DNA of 64,000 nucleotides from RHLJ01 sp965242845 (GTDB taxonomy: Bacteria; Bacteroidota; Rhodothermia; Balneolales; Balneolaceae): contig CBDETC010000003.1 in assembly GCA_965242845.1 (NCBI GenBank), positions 124,001 to 188,000 of the forward strand, written 5' to 3'. Below the pieces are notes generated by a model that searched no databases, was not told where the DNA came from, and saw nothing but the letters and a program-made list of their open reading frames with translations. This document shows positions 43,901 through 50,875 of the stretch, piece after piece; within the stretch, counting starts at the first letter, position 1, and each line of letters begins with the position of its first letter. The position numbers and the translations under genes are program-made.

Positions 43901-45921
43901 TCGTTTCGGCTGCAAGCGATACTTCGAATGGATTTTACAGGCTCAATCAATTAGGAAATGCCGGAATAGCCAACAATTTCACGATAACCCGCTCTAACGA
44001 CTGGAAATTTCCGCTCATTATCGGTGTTCAGGCCATCGATGCTTCCCAGCTGGCAAGTGATTTTACCTACATTTTGTACTATGGTTGGGATTTCATTCAG
44101 GCCAACAGTATGGAGATAATGGCTTATGATGACCTTGTCTACACATTCGATATTAACGCATTACAGTTAATAAGTGGTTACTCTGATAGTACATTTGTGG
44201 TTAGCCAGTCAGGTTCGTTGTCAGGAATATTTTTCAAAGATGTGGACAATAACCGGGCTTTTGATGGTTCATCCGATGTTATTATTCAGAACGTTTCGAA
44301 TATCACATTTTCACCTTCCAGTGGAGATACACTAAGATATTTTTCAAGCGACCCTCGCATTGAATCTGCCTCATTAATATTCTCTACTGCTCAGTATACC
44401 GATAGCCTCGAAATAGACATCACTTCTACAAAAGGTAATCCACAAATAGAAGGAACTAGTAGCGAGAGCGGTTGGTATCTACTATCTAATCCATTTACAA
44501 CCACCATAGGTGAACTTTTAGGGAATGTATGGACGCAAGGAGCTATCAACTCGGATGCGCCTGGAGGAGCATCAACCTTGTACATCTTCAATCAGGACAG
44601 TTCCAAATACGAAGCAGTTACTACTGATCTGGATACTACCAGATTAGCTGCAGGTCAGGGGTTACTTGTATATCTATTCGAAGATGATGATTTGGGGGAT
44701 GGCGAAAGCGATATCGATGGAGGGTGGCCAAAAACACTCTCCAATTATGGAGATCCATTCGGTGAGCAAGTAAGCGTAGAAATAAAGAATGTTGATCATG
44801 ATGGCTTCACCGGGACTTCGGGAAGTGAAGGCTTCGCATTAATGGGGAATCCGTATGGGTGGCACATTTCTGCAGATTCAGTAATAGCTACGTTAAAACG
44901 GCAAGATCCATTTGCTAACAGTTATATCTATCGTTGGGACGCGGTTTCGAAGTTGTTCTATCTGTCGACCTCTGGGTCAATAGCGCCTTATGAGTCATTC
45001 TTCATACGAACGATTAGCTCGGGCACAATGGCAACACTCAACCTTGATTATGATGACCATGTATTTGTTACAGAAACGCCCGATGAGGGGGGCGGTGAAG
45101 GAGAAGGAGGCCCAGAAAAGGTAATTTCTGAGAAGGAACCTGTTCTAGCGGCTTTCGAGCTCAGCTCTGAAGAACATGTGACCACTTCAAGTTTTTACTT
45201 AAGGTTTGATGACGAAGGCACTTCAGGTATCGATCCATTCGACGGGTATTATTTAGGTTCATATGCATCTAAATACGCCAACCTGTATACCAAGATTGGA
45301 GATCAGAGTCTAAGCATAAATAATCTTCCAATAGGCTTAGATGAGCATTCCGAGTTTCCTCTATATATCGATGCTACTATCTCGGGATCATTTACACTAA
45401 ACTGGGATTCAGAGAACTTTCCTGAAGATTGGAAATTCAGTTTAGAAGAAACAGCTACCGGGTATGTGGTAGATCTTAATGAAGAGTCCAGTTATAGCTT
45501 CGATGTTATTCAGAAATTGAAGCAGGACAATGCCCTCCTTCCATTGGCAATAACTAGTACCCACTCAAAGGAAAAAGCGGCTAATTCTCCGACATTCATT
45601 TTAAGAATAGTTCCTGCAAACCTGGTTAATACAGAAAATGGACTTGGAGTACCATCGGTAGTAGAGTTAGAGCAGAACTATCCAAACCCATTCAATCCTA
45701 GTTCTGTGATCCGTTTTGGTGTACCCAAAACTAGTGAGGTTCAACTAGAAGTATTCGATGTGCTCGGGAGAAGGGTTGCTACGCTTGTTAATGGAGAAAC
45801 CAAACAGCCAGGTAGATATAACATTCAATTTAACGCCCGTGATTTATCCTCCGGTATGTACATCTATCGCCTCGTAATTGGTGATAAAGTGCTTACCAAA
45901 AAAATGACCCTTATTAAATAA
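37948..45921 (+). CDS. Giant secreted VCBS/FG-GAP and FN3 repeat protein with T9SS signal
   Basis: A 2657-residue surface or secreted protein. After a signal peptide (to about residue 23) come fibronectin type III-like domains. Three large blocks of VCBS/FG-GAP repeats then start near residues 235, 1017 and 1594, each built from D-Y-D-N-D-G-D-L-D-type calcium-binding motifs. Each block is followed by a similar FN3-like module (starts near 606, 1371 and 1944) that contains Y-N-V-F-I or Y-N-M-Y-L and then W-G-V-Q-A or I-G-V-Q-A. The last 90 residues are a type A T9SS sorting domain with Q-N-Y-P-N-P-F-N-P and a final T-K-K-M-T-L-I-K. It is probably adhesive or substrate-binding; no enzyme domain is seen. 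Confidence 0.92.
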   Translation: MKSSGFIGVCILILSLLPKQGFSQSPTISNGTPTESSVLLTLTIGANSDYGYNFDIYRDGVPIHNVSGSILTQIDFDDQLLSPGTTYDYYGVVTLLDSFGGDSTSQTSTTIQVTTLPKPSIVSNVQADGSTYGQITVTWDQNSESDFMFYNVYRETSSTSSPGNVFTTINSNTTTSYIDNSVADGTTYFYYVTVVNNDGVEGDVSNEASTTSLYELNYITNSSSSFAGLWSPLTPIDYDNDGDLDLFYTGIPSSGTIASKLYDNDGSGTFTENTNHGLPAIHSYVSQYFVWGDYDNDGDLDIILAGDNNSVATGTRQIHSYTNNGDGTFSAKTNSALIPAWYPAMDFGDYDNDGDLDLFVTGQTGSGVLQATLYDNDGDGNFSVGSQSFTGVETGAVEWVDYDNDGDLDLTYFGNDITTGSAGSFFYINNGDGTFTEETVNSPLKELRLSAISWADFNNDGFYDVFISGFHDGNSPSRINQLYKNNGDGTFSLFADAVSGIVNQTTISWGDYDTDGDLDLLLSGYDQIATTYSAKLFENSGSSGGYTFSESTTLPGVEAYSSAWIDLDGDTDLDAVFAISDGVNPFEIHLFENHLNNTSTTAVPTNLSWTETADSVTFSWDAVTDPDGGPVSYNMYLTEENLANREGVPSHSNNTTGARRLFGHGNMGLNTSFTISKDSLQTAIYEWGVQSVDATWQGSSFTTGSDYSITVTKPANLSALFTSSLNKVDLSWDANTEPGVQYELYRIDETSSTTTKINTTSSTSLSDYPPAPDNYTYFLKAVVAVGIESVTSDSTIVEAYPDATTPSALDTTSTSINQVVLEWSQTGNEPATGENYSFELDKFEVYRDSGAIGTGTILLASPTSPSYTDNSVSAGATYYYYVRAIESENADISGFSDTLIVTLSLPAPPTAPANLVATKNLYNNVTLSWDASTSEVTIEYDVYRTDAGLIGTTANTSYTDGTVASNTAYEYSVKAKDEFNQESASSNTVNVTTPSFIIADGSISGLTAAYGSDAEAADFDGDGDLDIVLAGYNNGTVGGIYLNDGTGAFAAPIALPTFYWDSNSRFDPADYDGDGDIDLASTYRNSGDGSKSVFILNNNGSGSFSYSGIGFTEFNTGDPSWGDVDNDGDLDLFIPATESKLYINSNGIFTDSGQSFNSASDTKAHWGDYNNDGYQDLLLVGGTSLSTLLYVNDGKGNLSDTGESIVSSHTGWRATWRDINNDGYLDFAISTTGNGIFIYENDGSGDFTESQLTTSATLNNAEISFEDYDHDGDADAFIFGLVGSGTSAVYRSYYFENNGDGTFAETELTAPGINFGATILLKGDFDNDGDLDFGLTGGFLNYSTFAFTYTTKMYVNNVSSDLPNTNPSAPSNLTTSLNGKERTLNWNESSDSEGAIGSYNVFIQETSSSVMKAPANSDTTTGFRMWREPGNTGLNTFYIIDENLLPSGTYSWGVQALDGSYLGSVFTKGSSFTVTNPAPATPSGLTASNIGYTTADLSWNDINESDAFYKVYRESASTGSPSNLIATTTDTTWADSSLADATTYYYYIQAEDKAGQISSVSAELEVETVLQIFTDLGNAGIPAFIISAKSVWGDYDNDGDLDIAVTGSLSGSRIAKIYKNQGNGTFSDSGINLTGINIGEISWADIDNDGDLDLFLNGEGPGSSSNLFLYRNDGGDIFTAINTSIEGLINNTVEWADYNNDGYIDLLLYGEGLDDSGDISMATMSTSIYSNNGDGNFQMESINLQEVADGCARWLDVDSDHDLDIILSSDEGGKIYENDGFGNFNESGKTFPSLNECTLDIADYDQDGDIDVLITGQNNSPNQLEAYIYINDGTGSFSDSGVSLEGVNMGKWVDFDNDGDLDVLLSGSNNNGTRVTKTYLNDGNGNFSDEPNLISSINNLALQDLEVADFDNDGDLDAFLLGPSETKFLENVLSESNTAPSTPANLNATANSQDVIINWDASTDPEGSPVSYNVFITEVDSINAIVSAASDTSNGFYRLNQLGNAGIANNFTITRSNDWKFPLIIGVQAIDASQLASDFTYILYYGWDFIQANSMEIMAYDDLVYTFDINALQLISGYSDSTFVVSQSGSLSGIFFKDVDNNRAFDGSSDVIIQNVSNITFSPSSGDTLRYFSSDPRIESASLIFSTAQYTDSLEIDITSTKGNPQIEGTSSESGWYLLSNPFTTTIGELLGNVWTQGAINSDAPGGASTLYIFNQDSSKYEAVTTDLDTTRLAAGQGLLVYLFEDDDLGDGESDIDGGWPKTLSNYGDPFGEQVSVEIKNVDHDGFTGTSGSEGFALMGNPYGWHISADSVIATLKRQDPFANSYIYRWDAVSKLFYLSTSGSIAPYESFFIRTISSGTMATLNLDYDDHVFVTETPDEGGGEGEGGPEKVISEKEPVLAAFELSSEEHVTTSSFYLRFDDEGTSGIDPFDGYYLGSYASKYANLYTKIGDQSLSINNLPIGLDEHSEFPLYIDATISGSFTLNWDSENFPEDWKFSLEETATGYVVDLNEESSYSFDVIQKLKQDNALLPLAITSTHSKEKAANSPTFILRIVPANLVNTENGLGVPSVVELEQNYPNPFNPSSVIRFGVPKTSEVQLEVFDVLGRRVATLVNGETKQPGRYNIQFNARDLSSGMYIYRLVIGDKVLTKKMTLIK

Positions 45922-45944
45922 TCCATTATCAAACGGAAAAGATT

Positions 45945-46154
45945 ATGAAAACGATTTTGATCACCCTTATTACACTAATCATCATTCTATTAACCTCTGA
46001 TATCAGTCTTGCTCAGGGTTTGCCTGGTCTTCCCGGTTTTCCCGATAACCCTGCTGCGGCACCCATTGATGGAGGACTTGGGATTTTAGCCGCAGCAGGC
46101 GGGGCTTATGCCCTCAAGAAGCTACGTGATAAAAATAAAGAAGAAGAGATTTAA
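45945..46154 (+). CDS. Small PID-CTERM-like sorting protein
   Basis: A 69-residue protein with a signal peptide (hydrophobic to S-L-A-Q, about residue 23), a short Gly/Pro-rich mature part and a tripartite C-terminus: A-P-I-D-G-G-L, then a hydrophobic helix, then K-K-L-R-D-K basic residues. This is the pattern NCBI names PID-CTERM, a short-protein sorting signal in Bacteroidota; I recall this from naming, not from a search. The gene lies 23 bases after the giant secreted protein and before a terminator, so the two are cotranscribed. Confidence 0.75.
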   Translation: MKTILITLITLIIILLTSDISLAQGLPGLPGFPDNPAAAPIDGGLGILAAAGGAYALKKLRDKNKEEEI

Positions 46155-46195
46155 CGAATATATCAGGAGAGGTTATCTATTGACCTAAAACCCAG

Positions 46196-46232
46196 GCCCT
46201 TCATAATACTCTATGAAGGGCTTTTATTTTTT
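46196..46232 (+). terminator. Intrinsic terminator of the secreted-protein operon
   Basis: A 9-bp stem (GCCCTTCAT at 46196-46204 with ATGAAGGGC at 46213-46221), an 8-base loop and a following T-rich tract. Confidence 0.9.
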
Positions 46233-46277
46233 CCGCTCGAAGAGCACATAAGCTCACGAAAACTTATACCCTAAATA

Positions 46278-46922
46278 CTAGATACTTTTTTCAATTATGT
46301 TATTTATTGAATTTATCTCATCCTCGTTGACAAGGTGTCCCATGCCAGGATATAATTTTTTAGTAATGGATGCTCCGAGCTGCTCAAACACATCTGCTGT
46401 TTCATTCACACGTTCCTTTGGAATGTGAAAATCCACATCACTACATCCCAAAAAGATGGGAGTATTTTCAAGGTCCCCGGAATAGCTCTTTGGATCGATA
46501 GTGGGGCCAATTAGCCCTCCACTAAGAGCAAATAAACCTGCGTACTTAGTTGGGTTTCGTGCTACGAAGTCACTTGCCAAACAAGCGCCTTGTGAGAATC
46601 CAAGAAAGAAAATTTTATGATCAGGTATTCCTTTGCTGTTTAGATCAGAAACTATATCCGAAATGGTTTCAATACCCGAATCAATACCTGGCTGGTTTTG
46701 CTCTCTGGGAACAAGAAATGAATAGGGATACCAGGTATGACCGGAAGCCTGTGGCGCCAAAAAAGTGATTTCATGATGCCGTTTAATTTCATTAGCAAGA
46801 GGCAGGATACTTTGAGCTGAAGCTCCACGACCATGGATCATTATCATGGCCGCTTTTGCTTCTTCTAATTCAGCTCCTGTTTTAATAACAGGCATTCCTT
46901 TATGTGGACTTCTCATACTCAT
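46278..46922 (-). CDS. mhqD: MhqD-like carboxylesterase (phospholipase/carboxylesterase family)
   Basis: A 214-residue alpha/beta hydrolase with nucleophile G-F-S-Q-G-A, oxyanion region I-H-G-R-G-A and the late H of G-M-G-H-L-V. I set the start at the ATG at 46922, one base after the mhqO stop; a GGAGGG lies 8-13 bases before it. An upstream ATG at 46955 would overlap mhqO by 32 bases. Together with the preceding ring-cleaving dioxygenase it matches the mhqO-mhqD pair of Bacillus, which detoxifies quinones and hydroquinones. The nitroreductase partner mhqN is not present here. Confidence 0.85.
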   Translation of the reverse strand: MSMRSPHKGMPVIKTGAELEEAKAAMIMIHGRGASAQSILPLANEIKRHHEITFLAPQASGHTWYPYSFLVPREQNQPGIDSGIETISDIVSDLNSKGIPDHKIFFLGFSQGACLASDFVARNPTKYAGLFALSGGLIGPTIDPKSYSGDLENTPIFLGCSDVDFHIPKERVNETADVFEQLGASITKKLYPGMGHLVNEDEINSINNIIEKSI

Positions 46923-46923
46923 A

Positions 46924-47853
46924 TCAACCCTCCAGGTTTGGCAATATACTTTCAATTAACTCTCTGCGAGGTTCAAGCCAGGGTGTCAATATTAGCTTTT
47001 CACCCAAATGCTCGAAATCCTCATCGACGGCATAACCTGGGTCATCCGTTGCTATTTCAAATAACACTCCGCCCGGCTCCCTGAAATAGATTGATCTGAA
47101 CCAATGTCGGTCGATAACTTCAGTAGGATGCAGTCCTTTGCTGATTACTTTTTCACGAAGGTCTTTTAGATCGTCCAGGTCTTTCGCACGGAAAGCAACA
47201 TGGTGAACGATTCCTCGTCCTCCGCGACCAGGTACTCCATCTTCTTGTTCAATAATTACAGAACTTCCGACATTGGCGTCTGTTTGAAAGAGAGTAAGCT
47301 GTTCGTTAGAAGATTGCTCTCCGAAACCCAATACATCGGTAAGTATATTTACGGTTCCTTCCGGATTAGCAACTTTGAGCCTTGTTGAATCAAATCCTTG
47401 AATAGAATATTTATTTGGTACCGGACTAGAATAAGAACTGGCCTGATCCTTAGCTGCTCCATCGAATACCATATCCAGTTCAAGTCCGTCGGGATCTTCA
47501 AATCGAATGGTCTTTTTACCAAATTGTTCAAAGAAATCGGAATGCTTGATATCAAGGTAATTTAGGTGTTCTATCCAGAAATCAGCAGAGTTTTCGGGAA
47601 CTTGAAATGCGACGTTTACAGATTCTCCAATCCCTTTGGTTCCCTTATGAGCTCTTGGCCAGGGAAAGAAAGTAAGGCTTGAACCCGGTGATGCAGCTTC
47701 GTTTCCATAAAATAAATGATAAGTACTTGGGTCGTCCTGGTTTACAGACTTTTTAACCATTCTCATTCCTAAGCCTTTGGTGTAAAAATCGAAATTAGCC
47801 TGAGGGTCTCCGGCTAATACGGTAATGTGATGTAATCCTTTGTTGTGTTTCAT
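46924..47853 (-). CDS. mhqO: MhqO-like ring-cleaving dioxygenase (VOC family)
   Basis: A protein of about 309 residues with two glyoxalase/VOC-type domains. Metal-binding positions are visible in H-H-I-T near the N-terminus, H-H-V-A-F-R in the second half and the Glu of G-V-L-F-E-I-A-T-D. The start at 47853 has GGAG eight bases before it; the ATG at 47865 adds only four residues. Such enzymes cleave substituted hydroquinones or catechols. A 24-bp palindrome lies 34 bases upstream, suited to a MarR-type repressor. Confidence 0.87.
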   Translation of the reverse strand: MKHNKGLHHITVLAGDPQANFDFYTKGLGMRMVKKSVNQDDPSTYHLFYGNEAASPGSSLTFFPWPRAHKGTKGIGESVNVAFQVPENSADFWIEHLNYLDIKHSDFFEQFGKKTIRFEDPDGLELDMVFDGAAKDQASSYSSPVPNKYSIQGFDSTRLKVANPEGTVNILTDVLGFGEQSSNEQLTLFQTDANVGSSVIIEQEDGVPGRGGRGIVHHVAFRAKDLDDLKDLREKVISKGLHPTEVIDRHWFRSIYFREPGGVLFEIATDDPGYAVDEDFEHLGEKLILTPWLEPRRELIESILPNLEG

Positions 47854-47886
47854 AATAGTCTCCAATTTTAACAGGCCAATTATAGA

Positions 47887-47910
47887 AAATAGTTTAACAT
47901 TAAACTATTT
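47887..47910. promoter_or_regulatory. 24-bp palindrome, candidate MarR-type operator of mhqOD
   Basis: AAATAGTTTAA (47887-47897) and its exact reverse complement (47900-47910) are separated by two bases, 34 bases upstream of the mhqO start. Its symmetry and position suit a repressor such as MhqR; the regulator gene is not nearby. Confidence 0.6.
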
Positions 47911-47924
47911 GAAAGAATCTATCA

Positions 47925-47949
47925 TTCTAATTAGCAGTGTTAATTAGAA
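47925..47949. promoter_or_regulatory. Second inverted repeat upstream of mhqO
   Basis: TTCTAATTA (47925-47933) and TAATTAGAA (47941-47949) are perfect inverted copies with a 7-base spacer. It may be a second operator or part of a divergent promoter region; there is no T-run to make it a terminator. Confidence 0.4.
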
Positions 47950-48044
47950 AAGGCTTATTTCAAGAAAAAAGATGCATTTAACATTTTTTTTTGCCTTATT
48001 GGTAGCGCTTACAATAATTAACAAGCGGGTATTGGGTACGACAA

Positions 48045-48284
48045 ATGTGCAAGTGCGACAACTGCGGAGTAGAAGAAGGTAAATTACGACCAATTGGTAA
48101 ATACATAGTTGAGTTGCATCAACTAGAGTACAAAGGAAGTACTCAAAATTTATGCCTCACCTGTTACCGGTATTATAGAAGAAAGCTTACCAGATCTTCG
48201 GAAAGAAAATCCGGTAACTATAATTTCTATTCGAACTTTATGAAGCTTTACAGGCAGACCTTTCACTTAGAGCATAAAGATTAA
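48045..48284 (+). CDS. Small zinc-ribbon protein (79 aa), unknown
   Basis: A 79-residue protein with two C-x-x-C knuckles: C-D-N-C at residues 4-7 (preceded by another Cys at residue 2) and C-L-T-C in the middle. This suggests a single zinc-ribbon site. The C-terminal half is very basic (R-R-K-L-T-R-S-S-E-R-K) and then aromatic. Nucleic-acid or ribosome binding is possible but not shown. It lies alone between the mhqOD promoter region and the M48 gene, 46 bases before the latter. Confidence 0.65.
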   Translation: MCKCDNCGVEEGKLRPIGKYIVELHQLEYKGSTQNLCLTCYRYYRRKLTRSSERKSGNYNFYSNFMKLYRQTFHLEHKD

Positions 48285-48329
48285 TTTTATACCTACCTTT
48301 CAGCTCTTTTTCAGTCTTACACTTACTAA

Positions 48330-49571
48330 ATGAATATTTACGCCATTGTGATACTCTCGGCGCTCTTGGTTGATTACACGCTGGAGGTAGTATCAAAAGT
48401 ACTCAATCTTAACTCTCTTAAAGAGGATGTACCGAAAGAATTCGAAGAGGTTTATGATACTGATACCTATAAGAACTCGCAGAACTATACTCGAGTTACT
48501 ACAGGTTTTGGATTAAAGATTTCTGCATTTGATTTAATAATTCTTCTCGCGTTTTGGTTTTCAGATGGATTTAATTGGCTGGATCAAATGGTGCGTAGTT
48601 GGGGCTTTTCCGATCTTATCACAGGCATCAGTTTCATTGGCTGTATAGTATTGGCTAAATCTTTGATCTCAATTCCTTTTAGTTTGTACTCGACCTTTGT
48701 TATCGAGGAAAGATTTGGTTTCAACAAGACTACTCCAAAGACCTTTATTCTCGATCTGGTCAAATCACTATTTCTGAGTGCACTACTAGGCATCCCTTTG
48801 TTGGCAGGTATCCTGGCATTTTTTATGTATACCGGAGAATGGGCATGGCTATATGCCTGGATAGCCGTTACTCTTTTTACATTGATCATTCAATATGTAG
48901 CCCCAACCTGGATTATGCCTCTCTTTAATAAGTTTGTTCCTCTTGAAGAAGGAGAGCTAAAAGCAGCCATCGATGAATACACTTCAAAAGTAGATTTTCC
49001 ATTAAAAGGTACTTTTGTGATTGACGGTTCAAAACGTTCAAGTAAATCAAACGCTTTCTTTACTGGTTTCGGTAAAAACAAAAGAATTGCGTTGTATGAT
49101 ACTCTTATCGAAAATCATACAACAGAGGAATTAGTCTCGGTACTTGCTCATGAAGTAGGTCATTACAAAAAAAAGCACATCCAAAAGGGGATGGTCATAA
49201 GCATCATTCATACTGGCGTTCTCTTCTTTTTATTGTCTCTATTTCTGAACTCTGAAGGTCTATTTGATGCTTTCTACATGGAGTCAATGTCGGTTTATGC
49301 AGGACTGATTTTCTTTGGGATGCTTTATGCCCCTGTTGAGCTAGTTTTGTCCATTTTTATGCAGATGTCTTCAAGAAAACACGAGTATGAAGCAGATGAA
49401 TTTGCAGCTAAAACCACAGGTAAACCTGATGATATGATTTCAACGCTGAAGAAATTATCTAAAGACAATTTATCCAACTTGACTCCGCATCCTTTTTATG
49501 TTTTTTTGAACTATTCGCATCCTCCGGTCCTACAAAGAATAGAAGCCATTAAACGTTTACATGGGAACTAA
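48330..49571 (+). CDS. M48 family membrane metallopeptidase (Ste24/CAAX protease-like)
   Basis: A 413-residue polytopic membrane peptidase. Membrane helices cover the first half, followed by the zinc motif H-E-V-G-H in V-L-A-H-E-V-G-H-Y and the third ligand in E-Y-E-A-D-E-F-A. Length and order match the Ste24-like CAAX protease 1 group; in bacteria it probably takes part in membrane-protein quality control. Its last 11 bases overlap the start of the trans-sulfuration gene (49561), so the two are translationally coupled. Confidence 0.92.
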   Translation: MNIYAIVILSALLVDYTLEVVSKVLNLNSLKEDVPKEFEEVYDTDTYKNSQNYTRVTTGFGLKISAFDLIILLAFWFSDGFNWLDQMVRSWGFSDLITGISFIGCIVLAKSLISIPFSLYSTFVIEERFGFNKTTPKTFILDLVKSLFLSALLGIPLLAGILAFFMYTGEWAWLYAWIAVTLFTLIIQYVAPTWIMPLFNKFVPLEEGELKAAIDEYTSKVDFPLKGTFVIDGSKRSSKSNAFFTGFGKNKRIALYDTLIENHTTEELVSVLAHEVGHYKKKHIQKGMVISIIHTGVLFFLLSLFLNSEGLFDAFYMESMSVYAGLIFFGMLYAPVELVLSIFMQMSSRKHEYEADEFAAKTTGKPDDMISTLKKLSKDNLSNLTPHPFYVFLNYSHPPVLQRIEAIKRLHGN

Positions 49572-50694
49572 AAAACAGATAGAAACACTCGCCATTCATG
49601 TTGGCACTAATCATGGGTCTTCCTCGCGAGCAATTGCCCCGCCTTTGGAAACTTCGACCACTTTTGAGCATGATGTAAAGGGATATCAGGAAGGAGATTT
49701 CTCCTACTCAAGGCATAGTAATCCAAATAGGAATCAACTGGAACAGCTGTTAACAATCCTTGAGAAAGGGGAAGATTGTGCCGTTTTTTCATCCGGTATT
49801 GCTGCTATGAATGCAGTGTTAATGAGTGTTGAGAAGGGAGGGCACATAATCATACCTCAAGACCTTTATCATGGTTCTAGAAATCTTCTGGAGCTGTATA
49901 GTGAGCGATGGGGAATTACTTATTCTGCTGTAGACACCACTGATTTAGAGAAATATGCTTCTGCATTTACAAAGGAGACCAGGCTTGTCATCCTCGAAAC
50001 TCCTTCAAACCCATTATTACTGGTCACTGATTTAGATAAGGCAATTCGAATTGCCCATAACAATGGAGCGATAGTTTGTGCTGACAATACATTCGCTACA
50101 CCTTTTAATACCAATCCTATAGAGTATGGCGCCGATTTGGTTATGCACTCTACAAGTAAGTATCTGGGTGGACATTCTGATATTCTGGGAGGTGCACTAG
50201 TTGCAAAAAAGACGAAGGGGATTTTTCAGAATATCAGGACACTTCAAACAAGTCAGGGAGCAGTTCCTTCACCACGAGACTGCTGGTTATTAAGCAGGAG
50301 CATTAAAAGCTTTCCTGTTAGGATGAAAGCTCATAATGAAAATGCACAGAGGGTGGCAGAGTTTCTATTAACCCAGAAAAATATCGAGAGAGTAAACTAT
50401 CCTGGGCTATCATCTCATCCGAATCATGAAATTGCAAAGGCTCAAATGCGAGGTTTTAGTGGGATGATTTCATTTCTATACAAAGGCGGATTCGAAGAAA
50501 CACTCAAGGTAGTAGCAGCCTCAACCATTATAAGGAGGGCAACCAGTTTAGGAGGAATCGAAAGTCTGTGGGAGCATCGTCGTTCAAGCGAGAGTGAATC
50601 CTCTACTACTCCGGAAAATCTGATCCGTTTTAGTGTGGGCCTGGAACATGTTGAGGATATTATATCAGATATAGAAAAGGCGCTAAACATATAA
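49561..50694 (+). CDS. Cystathionine gamma-synthase/lyase-type PLP enzyme
   Basis: A 377-residue trans-sulfuration enzyme of the Cys/Met metabolism PLP family. The PLP lysine is in M-H-S-T-S-K-Y-L-G-G-H-S-D, and the phosphate-binding Y-S-R-H-S-N-P-N-R is near the N-terminus. Other signatures are S-S-G-I-A-A-M and A-D-N-T-F-A-T-P. It may act as cystathionine gamma-lyase, gamma-synthase or O-acylhomoserine sulfhydrylase; the sequence does not separate these. It follows the M48 gene with overlap; downstream lie AT-rich palindromes. Confidence 0.9.
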   Translation: MGTKKQIETLAIHVGTNHGSSSRAIAPPLETSTTFEHDVKGYQEGDFSYSRHSNPNRNQLEQLLTILEKGEDCAVFSSGIAAMNAVLMSVEKGGHIIIPQDLYHGSRNLLELYSERWGITYSAVDTTDLEKYASAFTKETRLVILETPSNPLLLVTDLDKAIRIAHNNGAIVCADNTFATPFNTNPIEYGADLVMHSTSKYLGGHSDILGGALVAKKTKGIFQNIRTLQTSQGAVPSPRDCWLLSRSIKSFPVRMKAHNENAQRVAEFLLTQKNIERVNYPGLSSHPNHEIAKAQMRGFSGMISFLYKGGFEETLKVVAASTIIRRATSLGGIESLWEHRRSSESESSTTPENLIRFSVGLEHVEDIISDIEKALNI

Positions 50695-50712
50695 ACTTAC
50701 TAATTAGTAAGT
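50695..50712. promoter_or_regulatory. Perfect 18-bp palindrome, operator candidate
   Basis: ACTTACTAATTAGTAAGT is fully self-complementary and contains the ACTAATTAGT core also found before the alpha-oxoamine synthase. It directly follows the trans-sulfuration gene and is followed by TTTTTT-like T's, so a weak AT-rich terminator is an alternative reading. Confidence 0.5.
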
Positions 50713-50735
50713 TTTTTCGATTTGCGCTCAAAACT

Positions 50736-50751
50736 GACTAATTAGTAAGTC
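50736..50751. promoter_or_regulatory. Second copy of the ACTAATTAGT palindrome
   Basis: GACTAATTAGTAAGTC contains the perfect ACTAATTAGT core (50737-50746), 38 bases from the first copy and about 125 bases upstream of the E2 gene. Two centre-to-centre sites four helical turns apart suit cooperative repressor binding. Confidence 0.5.
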
Positions 50752-50875
50752 TTAAAAAGCGCTTTTCAGGCACTCTAATGGCAGTTCCTTTATTTTGAAC
50801 TAACTGATTTTATCCGGAACTTTACACACCTGTTTTTCAATTATAAAAGCCGTTTTGGCATTAAAAATTTAAACT

